Assembly (NCBI GenBank): GCA_900770345.1
Contig: CAAGKF010000205.1
Location: forward strand, 1 to 23,582
Length of the DNA stretch: 23,582 nt
Source of the DNA: Lachnospiraceae bacterium
Lineage (GTDB): Bacteria; Bacillota; Clostridia; Lachnospirales; Lachnospiraceae
Direction: 5' to 3'
The notes below the pieces were generated by a model. It did not search any database and was not told the DNA's origin. It worked only from the letters and a program-made list of their open reading frames with translations. The position numbers and the translations under genes are program-made. Positions 8,175 through 15,207 of the stretch are shown here, in pieces. The number at the start of each line of letters is the position of its first letter. Within the stretch, counting starts at the first letter, position 1.

Positions 8175-8216
8175 GTCGAATTATGTTATAATACGATTAA
8201 ACACTTAATTGTGTTT
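8164..8216 (+). promoter_or_regulatory. Promoter plus candidate repressor operator (former arsR control region)
   Basis: TTGATT (8164-8169, inside the terminator stem) and a consensus TATAAT (8187-8192) are 17 bases apart. The inverted repeat AAACAC-TTAATT-GTGTTT (8199-8216) covers the expected start site, a classic place for an ArsR-type autorepressor. The gene behind it is now only a fragment, so the promoter may drive the downstream glycosyltransferase and TetR gene without its own repressor. Confidence 0.55.
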
Positions 8217-8233
8217 TCAACAGGACTGATGGA

Positions 8234-8365
8234 ATGGATCAAATTAAGAAATTGCAAATTGAATTTGATGCCCGCCAAAATTTGTCAGTAGTCTTTGGAG
8301 ATGAAGTTCGTCAAAAACTGCTGCTTTTAATGCTTGCCGGTGACCGCAATGGGGGGCTTCCTTAA
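8234..8365 (+). pseudogene. ArsR-type HTH regulator, N-terminal fragment
   Basis: ATG at 8234 opens a 43-codon frame: MDQIKKLQIEFDARQNL, then SVVFGDEVRQKLLLLMLAGD and RNG. This resembles the start of ArsR/SmtB winged-helix regulators (the helix with GDEVRQKLL), just before the recognition helix. The frame is broken at the run of six G residues (8351-8356), after which cdsA-like sequence begins, and TAA follows at 8363. The DNA-recognition helix and wing are missing, so it cannot act as a repressor. Family assigned by eye. Confidence 0.5.
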
Positions 8366-8496
8366 TTGGTCAGATCGGTGCTCTTTCCGTGTCGCTGATT
8401 ATGAAATCAGCCATAATAAAAGATTTCGGAAATCTGATGCCTGGGCACGGTGGAGTATGGGATCGTTTTGACATCAGCTACTTATTGCGCCCTTAA
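8356..8496 (+). pseudogene. cdsA (phosphatidate cytidylyltransferase) C-terminal fragment
   Basis: From 8356 a different frame reads SLIGQIGALSVSLIMKSA, then IIKDFGNLMPGHGGVWDRFD, and stops at 8494-8496. It fits the CdsA family signature (S-x-x-K, K-D-x-G, P-G-H-G-G, D-R-x-D), except that the Arg after the first Lys is Ser. In the intact enzyme this region binds CTP and Mg2+ at the C-terminal end of an eight-helix membrane protein that makes CDP-diacylglycerol. Only about 46 codons remain, directly fused to the arsR fragment, with no start. Its presence hints that a lipid-synthesis gene once sat here. Confidence 0.7.
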
Positions 8497-8566
8497 TATT
8501 TGATGTATAGCGTATGGTTCCCGTTCCTTGGCAGTCGATAGAATGAAGGAGACCTTAATAAATAAA

Positions 8567-9409
8567 ATGTGTGGATATCAGACAAACCCCCGAAAAGCGA
8601 TGAACCTTCTAATGACGCTGGATTCCGGTTATCTTCATCAGCTTTGCGTATTATTAGCTTCCGTAAAGCGACATAACCCGGATACAGAACTGTCGGTGTA
8701 TCTTTTACATACCGCTTTGAACGAGGAGCACTTTTCTGAAATCCGGGAAGTGCTGGCTTCCGATGGTGTGCTTTGCCCCATAAAAATAGACGCGGCAGAA
8801 TTTTCGGATGCACCTATAACGGATCGCTATCCGCCAGAAATGTATTATCGGCTTCTGGCGGCGAAATATCTGCCAGATTCGTTAGAGCGAATTCTCTACT
8901 TAGATCCGGATACTGTGGTTCTGAAAAGCTTGTGGGAACTTTACAATATGCCCTTTGAAGGTTGCCTGTTGGCTGCGGCGTCCCATGTTGGGAAATTGAT
9001 GAGCTTACTTAATGCCGCACGGTTGAATACATGGGAAAAAGACGAACCCTATATCAACTCCGGCGTTATGCTGTTAAACTTGGAACAGTTGAGAATATCT
9101 CAAAGCGAAGAGGAGATATATGCATACATCCGCAGGTGTAGGAATCGCCTGATTCTTCCAGATCAGGATATTATCAGTGGCCTGTATGGTTCGGAAATCA
9201 AGTTGATCGATCCGTTTCTCTATAACATGACTGAGCGTATTTATGAGTTTCGCATGGCGACAGAGGTCTGGCATAATCTGGACTGGGTCAAAGCCCATAC
9301 GGTGATTGTGCATTACTGTGGCCGAAATAAGCCATGGAAGGATAAATATATAGGTGCACTTGATATTTTTTATGAGGATGCAGAGGCGTATCTGAATATG
9401 TTTCATTAA
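8567..9409 (+). CDS. GT8-family glycosyltransferase
   Basis: Family GT8 (LgtC/glycogenin-like) transferases use UDP-sugars and keep the anomeric configuration. The domain starts at NLLMTLDSGYLHQLCVLLAS (codons from 8600). The Mn2+/UDP-binding D-x-D is in RILYLDPDTVVL. A Tyr-rich acceptor segment YPPEMYYRLLAAKYLPDSL precedes it. Later come INSGVMLLNLEQLR, LPDQDIISGLYG and HYCGRNKPWK, all typical GT8 blocks. The start is uncertain. The frame is open from a TTG at 8528; ATGs lie at 8543, 8567 and 8600. AAGGAG at 8546-8551 is 15 bases before 8567, so that start is only the least bad. It lies just after the arsR/cdsA scar, so its first codons may have been altered. The acceptor is unknown; lipid or cell-wall glycans are possible. 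Confidence 0.85.
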   Translation: MCGYQTNPRKAMNLLMTLDSGYLHQLCVLLASVKRHNPDTELSVYLLHTALNEEHFSEIREVLASDGVLCPIKIDAAEFSDAPITDRYPPEMYYRLLAAKYLPDSLERILYLDPDTVVLKSLWELYNMPFEGCLLAAASHVGKLMSLLNAARLNTWEKDEPYINSGVMLLNLEQLRISQSEEEIYAYIRRCRNRLILPDQDIISGLYGSEIKLIDPFLYNMTERIYEFRMATEVWHNLDWVKAHTVIVHYCGRNKPWKDKYIGALDIFYEDAEAYLNMFH

Positions 9410-9438
9410 AGCAAAGAGAGGGAAAGTTGGAAAATCAC

Positions 9439-10014
9439 ATGGCAAACTATACGATAAAAGCAATCATGAAAAACTTTGAAGAAATGCTTGTGGAGATGCC
9501 TTTTAGTAAAGTTACGGTATCTGCTCTTGTGGAAAGATGCGAGATCAGCTCGAACACCTTTTATTATCATTTCCGGGATATATATGAGCTACTGGATGCT
9601 TGGCTTACCTCAAAAGAAAAAAAGTACATTGACTCAATTGATATAATTGAGAACTGGTCGGAAAGTCTAAAGCGGTTTTTGAAAGCAATGCAGGAAAACT
9701 CCAAATTGGTTTATCATATTTCTGACTCTATACCCAGAGACCATTTGGAGCGATTTGTTTTTGGCAGGATGCAAGAACGATTTTATGAAGTGGCTAAAAA
9801 GCGTGTCGGTGATGCTCCGGTTTCGGAGGATTTCGTGCAAAAACTGGGAGGGTTTTATTGTTACTCTGTTTTTGGGTTTGTACTTAAATTCCTTTGGGAT
9901 CATATGAAAGCAGATGTAGATGAGAGCGTTGATCAGATAATAGAGATTTTCTATGGGGTCACAGAATATATGATAGCCAAGGAGACGGGTAATTTAAATC
10001 AGAATGAAAAATAG
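9439..10014 (+). CDS. TetR/AcrR-family transcriptional regulator
   Basis: About 191 aa. The N-terminal HTH is clear: KVTVSALVERCEISSNTFYYHFRD, with the usual TetR recognition helix ending in FYYHF. The C-terminal ligand-binding part is all-helical with no catalytic signs. Either the ATG at 9439 or the TTG at 9427 (four bases after GAGAGGG) may be the start. It begins ~30 bases after the glycosyltransferase, likely in one transcript. It is followed by two hairpins and then the radical SAM unit, whose promoter region carries inverted repeats. By the common layout of TetR regulators it probably controls the adjoining radical SAM/metK unit, itself, or both. The ligand is unknown; a lipid, drug or envelope stress signal is plausible. 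Confidence 0.85.
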   Translation: MANYTIKAIMKNFEEMLVEMPFSKVTVSALVERCEISSNTFYYHFRDIYELLDAWLTSKEKKYIDSIDIIENWSESLKRFLKAMQENSKLVYHISDSIPRDHLERFVFGRMQERFYEVAKKRVGDAPVSEDFVQKLGGFYCYSVFGFVLKFLWDHMKADVDESVDQIIEIFYGVTEYMIAKETGNLNQNEK

Positions 10015-10016
10015 AA

Positions 10017-10090
10017 AAACAACACAATAAAGTTGTTCGTTTTTGTATATAAGCAGAAATTCCTTAAATTTTGAGGAATTTCTGCTTTTT
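10017..10090 (+). terminator. Tandem hairpin terminator after the TetR gene
   Basis: A weak hairpin (AACAAC...GTTGTT, then CGTTTTTG) at about 10018-10045 is followed by a strong one. AGCAGAAATTCCT (10052-10064) pairs perfectly with AGGAATTTCTGCT (10074-10086), ending in five T residues. Confidence 0.88.
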
Positions 10091-10151
10091 CTACTATTTC
10101 AACAGATTTCGACCGTTTCTCCTAAATAGTATAGACAGCTTTGTTTCCCAG

Positions 10152-10180
10152 TGGCAACTCTCATTGTCAATTGTTAAAAT
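10152..10180 (+). promoter_or_regulatory. Possible promoter of the radical SAM unit
   Basis: TGGCAA (10152-10157) and TAAAAT (10175-10180) are 17 bases apart. The -35 is poor while the -10 is good, which would fit a regulated promoter. A second weaker candidate, TTCGAC-N16-TATAGA, lies near 10107-10134. Confidence 0.35.
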
Positions 10181-10196
10181 GTATTCAGGATTTAAC

Positions 10197-10229
10197 CGAA
10201 GAAAAAATCGGACAAAAACATTTTCTTCG
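10197..10229. promoter_or_regulatory. Inverted repeat CGAAGAAAA-N15-TTTTCTTCG in the radical SAM leader
   Basis: A perfect 9-bp inverted repeat with a 15-base centre lies 40 bases before the ATG at 10269 and downstream of the candidate promoter. It could be an operator, perhaps for the neighbouring TetR protein, or an RNA hairpin in the leader. It lacks a T-run placed for termination. Confidence 0.4.
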
Positions 10230-10268
10230 ATTCCAACTACAATACATAACAGAAAAGGAGCCTTCATT

Positions 10269-11633
10269 ATGAATGTATCAACAACTATTAAAAAACTGGG
10301 TATTGAACAGGCATTTAAGTATCTCTACAAAGAACCTGAAAAGAATTTGGTTAAGTTGATGGACTGGGCCGACAAGTTTACCAAAGGTGAATTTGAAACG
10401 CAAAGAAGAATGATTCGTCACGCTATCGAAAATCCTGATGACGCATATTATCCTTACATTCGCCATCTGATCAATGATGTTGATCATGAAGTTTTAACTA
10501 CTGTGGCCGTGAATTTCTTCATCAACGCTTCCATGGTGGGTTGGGATATTCAGGAAGAAGCCAGAAAAAAATACAATTGCAATATTCCTTGGGCGATCCT
10601 CTTCGATGTGACCTCCGCTTGTAATCTCCATTGTACCGGCTGCTGGGCGGCAGAATACGGCAATAAATTGAATCTGACTTTTGAAGAGATGGACAACATT
10701 GTATCCCAGGGCAAAGAACTCGGAGTTTATATGTATGTTTGTGCCGGCGGTGAACCGATGGTTCGCAAGGACGATTTGATTCGGTTGTGTGAAAAGCATA
10801 ATGACTGTGTCTTTCTCGCTTTCACGAACGGCACCCTGATCGACGATAAATTTGCCGATGAAATGTTGAGGGTAAAGAACTTTATTCCCGCTATCTCTTT
10901 GGAGGGCAACGAGGCGGCTACTGACAGCCGCAGAGGCGCAGGTACATATCAGAAGGTAATCAAAGCCATGAAGCTGCTTCATGAGCGCAAGCTGCTTTAT
11001 GGAATCTCTTCCTGCTATACAAGTGTCAATTTCGATGCGATTACCTCTGACGAGTATTATCAGAGCCTTATTGACATGGGCGCCTATTTCATTTGGTACT
11101 TCCACTATATGCCTGTTGGCAACGATGCAGCCCCAGAACTGTTGCCGACTCCGGAGCAGCGTGAGGTCGTTTACCACCGTATCCGTGAGCTACGCGCCAC
11201 CAAGCCGCTGTTTGCCATTGACTTCCAGAACGATGGCGAGTATGTGGGCGGCTGTATAGCCGGTGGCAAGCGTTATCTGCACATCAATGCCAACGGCGAT
11301 GTGGATCCCTGCGTATTCGTGCATTACGCAAATACTAACATTCGCACCAGCACACTGCTTGAATCCCTGCAAAGCCCGCTTTTCATGGCCTACCATGACA
11401 ATATGCCCTTTAACGATAACATGCTTCGACCCTGCCCTATGCTGGAAAATCCGGAATATCTGCGAAAAATGGTAAAGGAAACCGGTGCTCATTCTACCGA
11501 CCTGCAGTCGCCGGAAAATATTGACCATCTGTGTGATAAGTGCGTTGCTTATGCTAATTGCTGGAAGCCGGAAGCAGATAAATTGTGGGCAGAAAACAGG
11601 GCTGAAAAGGAAGAAAAGGAAGATCAGAAATAA
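10269..11633 (+). CDS. Radical SAM enzyme with C-terminal auxiliary Fe-S (SPASM-like) region
   Basis: 454 aa from the ATG at 10269, with AAAAGGAG just upstream. The frame is open back to 10071 but that part covers a terminator and promoter. About 100 helical N-terminal residues precede the radical SAM core. The SAM-cluster motif is C118-x3-C122-x2-C125 (CNLHCTGCWAAEYG). The SAM-binding GGEP lies in YVCAGGEPMVR. The C-terminal part has six further cysteines (GGC, DPC, RPC, CDKC, NCW), as in SPASM/twitch auxiliary-cluster proteins. The substrate is unknown. No precursor peptide is seen, which argues against RiPP maturation. The helical leader, CxGCWA core and lipid-gene neighbours recall radical SAM enzymes acting on lipids (HpnH or membrane-spanning-lipid synthases), but this is only a resemblance. 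The metK gene 55 bases downstream would supply its cofactor. Confidence 0.85.
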   Translation: MNVSTTIKKLGIEQAFKYLYKEPEKNLVKLMDWADKFTKGEFETQRRMIRHAIENPDDAYYPYIRHLINDVDHEVLTTVAVNFFINASMVGWDIQEEARKKYNCNIPWAILFDVTSACNLHCTGCWAAEYGNKLNLTFEEMDNIVSQGKELGVYMYVCAGGEPMVRKDDLIRLCEKHNDCVFLAFTNGTLIDDKFADEMLRVKNFIPAISLEGNEAATDSRRGAGTYQKVIKAMKLLHERKLLYGISSCYTSVNFDAITSDEYYQSLIDMGAYFIWYFHYMPVGNDAAPELLPTPEQREVVYHRIRELRATKPLFAIDFQNDGEYVGGCIAGGKRYLHINANGDVDPCVFVHYANTNIRTSTLLESLQSPLFMAYHDNMPFNDNMLRPCPMLENPEYLRKMVKETGAHSTDLQSPENIDHLCDKCVAYANCWKPEADKLWAENRAEKEEKEDQK

Positions 11634-11688
11634 ACCATATGGGAATTAGTCGCATAGAAACTGGAAAATAATAAAAGGAGAATAATTT

Positions 11689-12849
11689 ATGAATCAATTT
11701 TTTACATCGGAGTCTGTTACCTGCGGGCATCCGGATAAGGTATGCGATCAGATTGCAGACAGAATCTTAGATGAAATGCTGATGCAGGATCCTGCATCTC
11801 GTTCGGCGTGTGAAGTGACCTGTGCTACTAACCAGGTTCACATTTTTGGCGAAGTCACTACTACAGCTAAGGTTGACTATGAAGCAGTGGCAAGAAAAGT
11901 AATCGCGGAGATCGGATATACTGCGCTTGGAAGAGGATTTGACTCAGAAAACTGTAGAATTACTGTTGATCTGCATGAGCAATCCCCCGATATTGCCATG
12001 GGTATCACACGGAGAGGAAAAGTCGAAGAATTAAACATTGGTGCAGGGGATCAAGGTATGATGTTTGGCTTTGCATGCCGGGAAACAGAGAGTCTTATGC
12101 CGCTTCCTATTGAGCTGGCTCACGGGCTTGTTAAACGCCTGGAGCGTGTGCGGAGGATACAAGAACTTCCCTATCTTCTTCCCGATGGAAAAGCTCAGGT
12201 GACGGTGGAGTATGAGGAGGATCGACCAAGGCGGGTTTCTACCGTGATTCTGTCTGCCCAGCACTGCGAGGAGGCGGACATTGATACAATCCGGAGGGAT
12301 ATTACACAGCACGTCATTGTTCCGACTATTCCAAAGGGATTGTTGGATGAAGATACCCAGATCTTCATCAATCCAACTGGTCGTTTTGTGGTTGGAGGAC
12401 CGGCGGGAGATTCCGGTTTGACCGGGCGGAAACTGATTGTGGATACCTACGGTGGTTACGCTCGTCACGGCGGTGGCTCGTTCTCCGGTAAGGATCCCAC
12501 AAAGGTGGATAGAAGCGGAGCTTATATGGCTCGCTACATAGCGAAAAACATTGTAGCGGCGGGACTTGCAGATAAATGTGAGGTACAGTTGGGCTATTCC
12601 ATCGGTTTGGCAGAGCCGGTATCTGTGCGCATTGACACTTTTGGGACGGAAAAAATGGTAAAAGCTGCATTATATGAGATTGTGCGGAAACAGGTAGATC
12701 TGCGTCCGGCTGCAATCATCCAAAAGTTTGGACTGACTCGCCCTATATACGCTTCCGTTTCTTGCTATGGTCACTTTGGTAACAGTGCTGCAACGATGCC
12801 CTGGGAGCAGAACGACTTGGCAGAGCAACTGAAAAGGTCATTCAACTAA
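11689..12849 (+). CDS. metK: S-adenosylmethionine synthetase
   Basis: 386 aa, normal for MetK, which makes SAM from methionine and ATP. Motifs: TSESVTCGHPDKVCDQIAD at the N-terminus (catalytic His and metal/Lys residues), the ATP signature GAGDQGMMFGFAC near residue 118, and the phosphate loop GGGSFSGKDPTKVDRS near residue 262, where the usual GGGAFSGKD has Ser for Ala. It ends ARP-like in TRPIYASVSCYGHFG. RBS AAGGAG lies before the ATG. Genomes normally carry one housekeeping metK elsewhere. Its place between a radical SAM enzyme and membrane genes suggests either an accessory copy dedicated to SAM supply or the only copy captured in this unit; the window cannot decide. Confidence 0.95.
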   Translation: MNQFFTSESVTCGHPDKVCDQIADRILDEMLMQDPASRSACEVTCATNQVHIFGEVTTTAKVDYEAVARKVIAEIGYTALGRGFDSENCRITVDLHEQSPDIAMGITRRGKVEELNIGAGDQGMMFGFACRETESLMPLPIELAHGLVKRLERVRRIQELPYLLPDGKAQVTVEYEEDRPRRVSTVILSAQHCEEADIDTIRRDITQHVIVPTIPKGLLDEDTQIFINPTGRFVVGGPAGDSGLTGRKLIVDTYGGYARHGGGSFSGKDPTKVDRSGAYMARYIAKNIVAAGLADKCEVQLGYSIGLAEPVSVRIDTFGTEKMVKAALYEIVRKQVDLRPAAIIQKFGLTRPIYASVSCYGHFGNSAATMPWEQNDLAEQLKRSFN

Positions 12850-12887
12850 ACCTTTTCATCCAAACAATTAAGGAGGAAATGTTTATC

Positions 12888-13151
12888 ATGGGAATGACAT
12901 CTTTATTGCTGGCTTTAGCCGGCATTATAACAACGCTTATTCATTATGCAAACCACAGCATTGCGATGGGTGTAATATCGGCTATATTGTTGCTGCTTTC
13001 TTTTATCCTTGGAACAAAGGATATGAAAAAACAGGAAAAAAGCGGAGGGATTAACGCCATGATTTTTAATCCGGGAATGCTGGGACATGGGGCGTCGTCT
13101 ATCGTACTCGTTGTCTGCGGAATTATGTGTATTATCGCAAATGTGAGATAA
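12888..13151 (+). CDS. Small three-helix membrane protein, copy A
   Basis: 87 aa from the ATG at 12888. The ATG at 12879 is only two bases after AGGAGG, and the paralogue at 21933 also begins at the equivalent Met. Predicted helices are about 3-20 (SLLLALAGIITTLIHYAN), 25-42 (GVISAILLLLSFILGT) and 70-86 (SIVLVVCGIMCIIANV). A basic/polar loop KKQEKSGG and a segment FNPGMLGHG lie between the second and third. I do not recognise the family. It is about 70% identical (61 of 87 by eye) to the protein at 21933-22196. It sits 33 bases before a DUF308 gene, a pairing also seen for copy B, so the two products may work as a membrane complex. Confidence 0.75.
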   Translation: MGMTSLLLALAGIITTLIHYANHSIAMGVISAILLLLSFILGTKDMKKQEKSGGINAMIFNPGMLGHGASSIVLVVCGIMCIIANVR

Positions 13152-13184
13152 ATTTTATATCTCTGTATGTCAGGAGGAATTGCA

Positions 13185-13772
13185 ATGAAAGAAAAATGGA
13201 AACATTTTCGTTTATGGGCAATTGTTATGAGCATCTGTATGCTTGTTCTTGGTGTGATGATGTTGATCTGGCCGAAAATTTCCGCTGTAGCTGTCTGCTG
13301 CGTTTTGGGAGTTGTTTGCATCGGGACTGGCATTTATGAGATCGTTCGCTATTTTAAAATAGGTTTTGTCGGTTTGTTTTTTCAATATGATTTGGCGGTA
13401 GGTATTTTCAGTATTTTAGCTGGAATTCTTCTTTTCATCCATCCCCTTGGAGCAGCAGCATTTTTACCGATTGTAGCCGGAATCTATATCGTGATGGGAA
13501 GCATCTTCGATATTCAGATATCTGCTGAAATGCGGAGAATCGGAATCGGCAACTGGGTACTGTCCTTGGTATTGGGAATTATAGGCGCGGTTTTTGCTTT
13601 CTTTTTGATTTTAAATCCTTTCGACGGCATAACAGCGTTGATGGTCTATGTAGGAATTTCGCTGATTATTGGAAGCATTCAAAGTCTTTATGTAGTACAT
13701 TGCATTTCAAGCGCAGTAAAGGCGAGCAAAAATGACAATGTAATTGATGTTACATGGACGTCTATGGATTAA
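13185..13772 (+). CDS. DUF308/HdeD-like membrane protein, copy A
   Basis: 195 aa from the ATG at 13185, seven bases after AGGAGG; the upstream ATG at 13167 lies before that RBS. Six hydrophobic helices are arranged as short hairpins with repeated G-I-x-x-I-x-x-G patterns and Pro at helix ends (MLIWPKISA, LLFIHPLGAA, FLILNPFDG). This is the DUF308/HdeD layout. E. coli HdeD is an acid-resistance membrane protein of unclear mechanism. Both ends of the gene lack enzymatic motifs. It closes the unit radical SAM - metK - small protein - DUF308 and is followed by a terminator. Confidence 0.8.
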   Translation: MKEKWKHFRLWAIVMSICMLVLGVMMLIWPKISAVAVCCVLGVVCIGTGIYEIVRYFKIGFVGLFFQYDLAVGIFSILAGILLFIHPLGAAAFLPIVAGIYIVMGSIFDIQISAEMRRIGIGNWVLSLVLGIIGAVFAFFLILNPFDGITALMVYVGISLIIGSIQSLYVVHCISSAVKASKNDNVIDVTWTSMD

Positions 13773-13792
13773 AACGGCGATAAGCCGCTTAT

Positions 13793-13827
13793 GGGTGCGG
13801 CGAGCTTTGGATCGGCGCACCCTTTTT
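13793..13827 (+). terminator. Terminator closing the radical SAM unit
   Basis: GGGTGCG (13793-13799) and CGCACCC (13816-13822) pair. A G-G mismatch then CGA/TCG extend the stem, followed by five T residues. A smaller CGGC-GATAA-GCCG hairpin lies just upstream at 13775-13787. Confidence 0.8.
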
Positions 13828-13971
13828 ATATCTTAAGGTTTCCTTCTGTTGCATCCATTCCGGGAAACAGATTTTTTCTATCGTTCCTGATAAGGCAGTG
13901 AAAGAATAACAGGTGACGGCAGCAATGGGATTGTGAAATCGTATAGCAAATAGTTATAGGAGGTGGGAAGA

Positions 13972-15195
13972 ATGCATTACAAATTCACCAAGAAAGACAT
14001 TTTCACAATTCCCAATGCTATGAGTCTTTTCAGGCTACTTTTGATTCCTGTTATTATATGGCTTTATTGTGGAAAGCAAAATTATCTGTGGGCGGCTGTG
14101 GTAATTGCGCTTTCAGCAGCAATAGATATTGCCGATGGAAAAATTGCCAGACGATTTTCTATGGTTTCGGATTTTGGTAAAGTGTTGGACCCTGTTGCGG
14201 ACAAGCTGACCCAGATGACGCTAATTATCTGTTTGCTTTCACGATATTCGTGGCTATGGTTTCTGCTTGCATTGTTTGTTGTAAAAGAAGCGCTGATGGC
14301 GTTTTGGGGATATCTGACGATAAAACTCACAGATAGCATTAATAGTGCCAGGTGGTATGGCAAACTGAGTACGGTAATTTTATATTCGTCTATGATAATT
14401 CTGTTTTTGTTCCCTAGGGTTTCTGAAACCGTAGCTGAAGTTTTGATTGTTGCTTGTGCTTTTGTTATGGTGCTTTCCCTTGTCGGTTATGGGAACTTTT
14501 ACAGAAGTATTCTTACAAAAGAAGTCCTTGAAAAAAAACGGCAGCAAATAGCAATGTGGACTTGGCGTATCCTGATAGGATTGATTTGGGTTGCCATAAT
14601 TGTTTTGTTGTTCCTTCATAAGAAGGATTTTACTGTCGAGGAAATATTGAAATTTACTCCATCTAATCCTGTATTAGCAGCATTGACCATGTTGGCACTA
14701 TTTGCATTAAAAAGTATCAGTATCGTTCTTTACAGCGGAATTTTGTATGCAGTAAACGGGATTCTGTTTCCGCTTCCGGTTGCCATCCTTTTAAATATCC
14801 TCGGCATAGCGATTATGGTGACGATTCCATATTTGATTGGGAAAAAAGCGGGTTCTTCCAGTGTGGAACGAATTATGGAAAAATATCCGAAGGCAGATAA
14901 AATGAGGGAATTTCGTAAGCAGAATGATTTTATTTTCGTTCTTATGATGCGGGTTATGGGCATTCTTCCCAGCGATATTGTTAGTCTGTATATGGGTGCA
15001 ATCGGGGTGAATTATCCCAGATACCTTCTAGCCTGTCTGCTTGGAATGCTCCGTTCTGCGATTACATTTCCAATTATGGGAATGAGTATAACGGATGTTC
15101 ACTCCCCGCTTTTTATTACCGCTTTGTGCGTAGAGCTTATATTTATGGCAACTTCCATTTTGATTTATAGGATATATAGAAAAAAGCACGAATAA
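13972..15195 (+). CDS. CDP-alcohol phosphatidyltransferase fused to a VTT/DedA-type domain
   Basis: 407 aa from the ATG at 13972, six bases after AGGAGGTG. Residues 10-180 are a CDP-alcohol phosphatidyltransferase with the complete signature D52-x2-D55-G56-x2-A59-R60-x8-G69-x3-D73-x3-D77 (DIADGKIARRF, then GKVLDPVADK). This family moves a phosphatidyl group from CDP-diacylglycerol to an alcohol such as glycerol-3-phosphate (PgsA) or cardiolipin/inositol acceptors. A linker helix follows at ~195-220. Residues ~240-400 resemble the VTT/TVP38/DedA domain: VTIPYLIGKKAG, then MMRVMGILPSDIVSLYMGAIG and YLLACLLGMLR. Related proteins are linked to lipid flipping or scrambling. Standard PgsA is ~180-200 aa, so this is a two-domain fusion. 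It starts the second unit, 12 bases before the P-type ATPase. Confidence 0.88.
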   Translation: MHYKFTKKDIFTIPNAMSLFRLLLIPVIIWLYCGKQNYLWAAVVIALSAAIDIADGKIARRFSMVSDFGKVLDPVADKLTQMTLIICLLSRYSWLWFLLALFVVKEALMAFWGYLTIKLTDSINSARWYGKLSTVILYSSMIILFLFPRVSETVAEVLIVACAFVMVLSLVGYGNFYRSILTKEVLEKKRQQIAMWTWRILIGLIWVAIIVLLFLHKKDFTVEEILKFTPSNPVLAALTMLALFALKSISIVLYSGILYAVNGILFPLPVAILLNILGIAIMVTIPYLIGKKAGSSSVERIMEKYPKADKMREFRKQNDFIFVLMMRVMGILPSDIVSLYMGAIGVNYPRYLLACLLGMLRSAITFPIMGMSITDVHSPLFITALCVELIFMATSILIYRIYRKKHE

Positions 15196-15207
15196 GGAGA
15201 CAACGGT

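Noticed and set aside
10071..10268. N-terminal extension of the radical SAM frame by 66 codons
   Set aside because: It overlaps the second half of a strong terminator and the likely promoter, starts from a non-ATG codon without an RBS, and reads as low-quality protein. The ATG at 10269 has AAAAGGAG in front.
10494..11177. A 227-codon open frame on the minus strand
   Set aside because: It lies wholly opposite the radical SAM gene, has no RBS and has a shadow-like composition.
10269..11633. RiPP biosynthesis cluster
   Set aside because: Radical SAM plus ABC transporter suggested a peptide natural product, but I see no short precursor gene, leader-peptide binding domain or peptidase. The small frames nearby encode three-helix membrane proteins.
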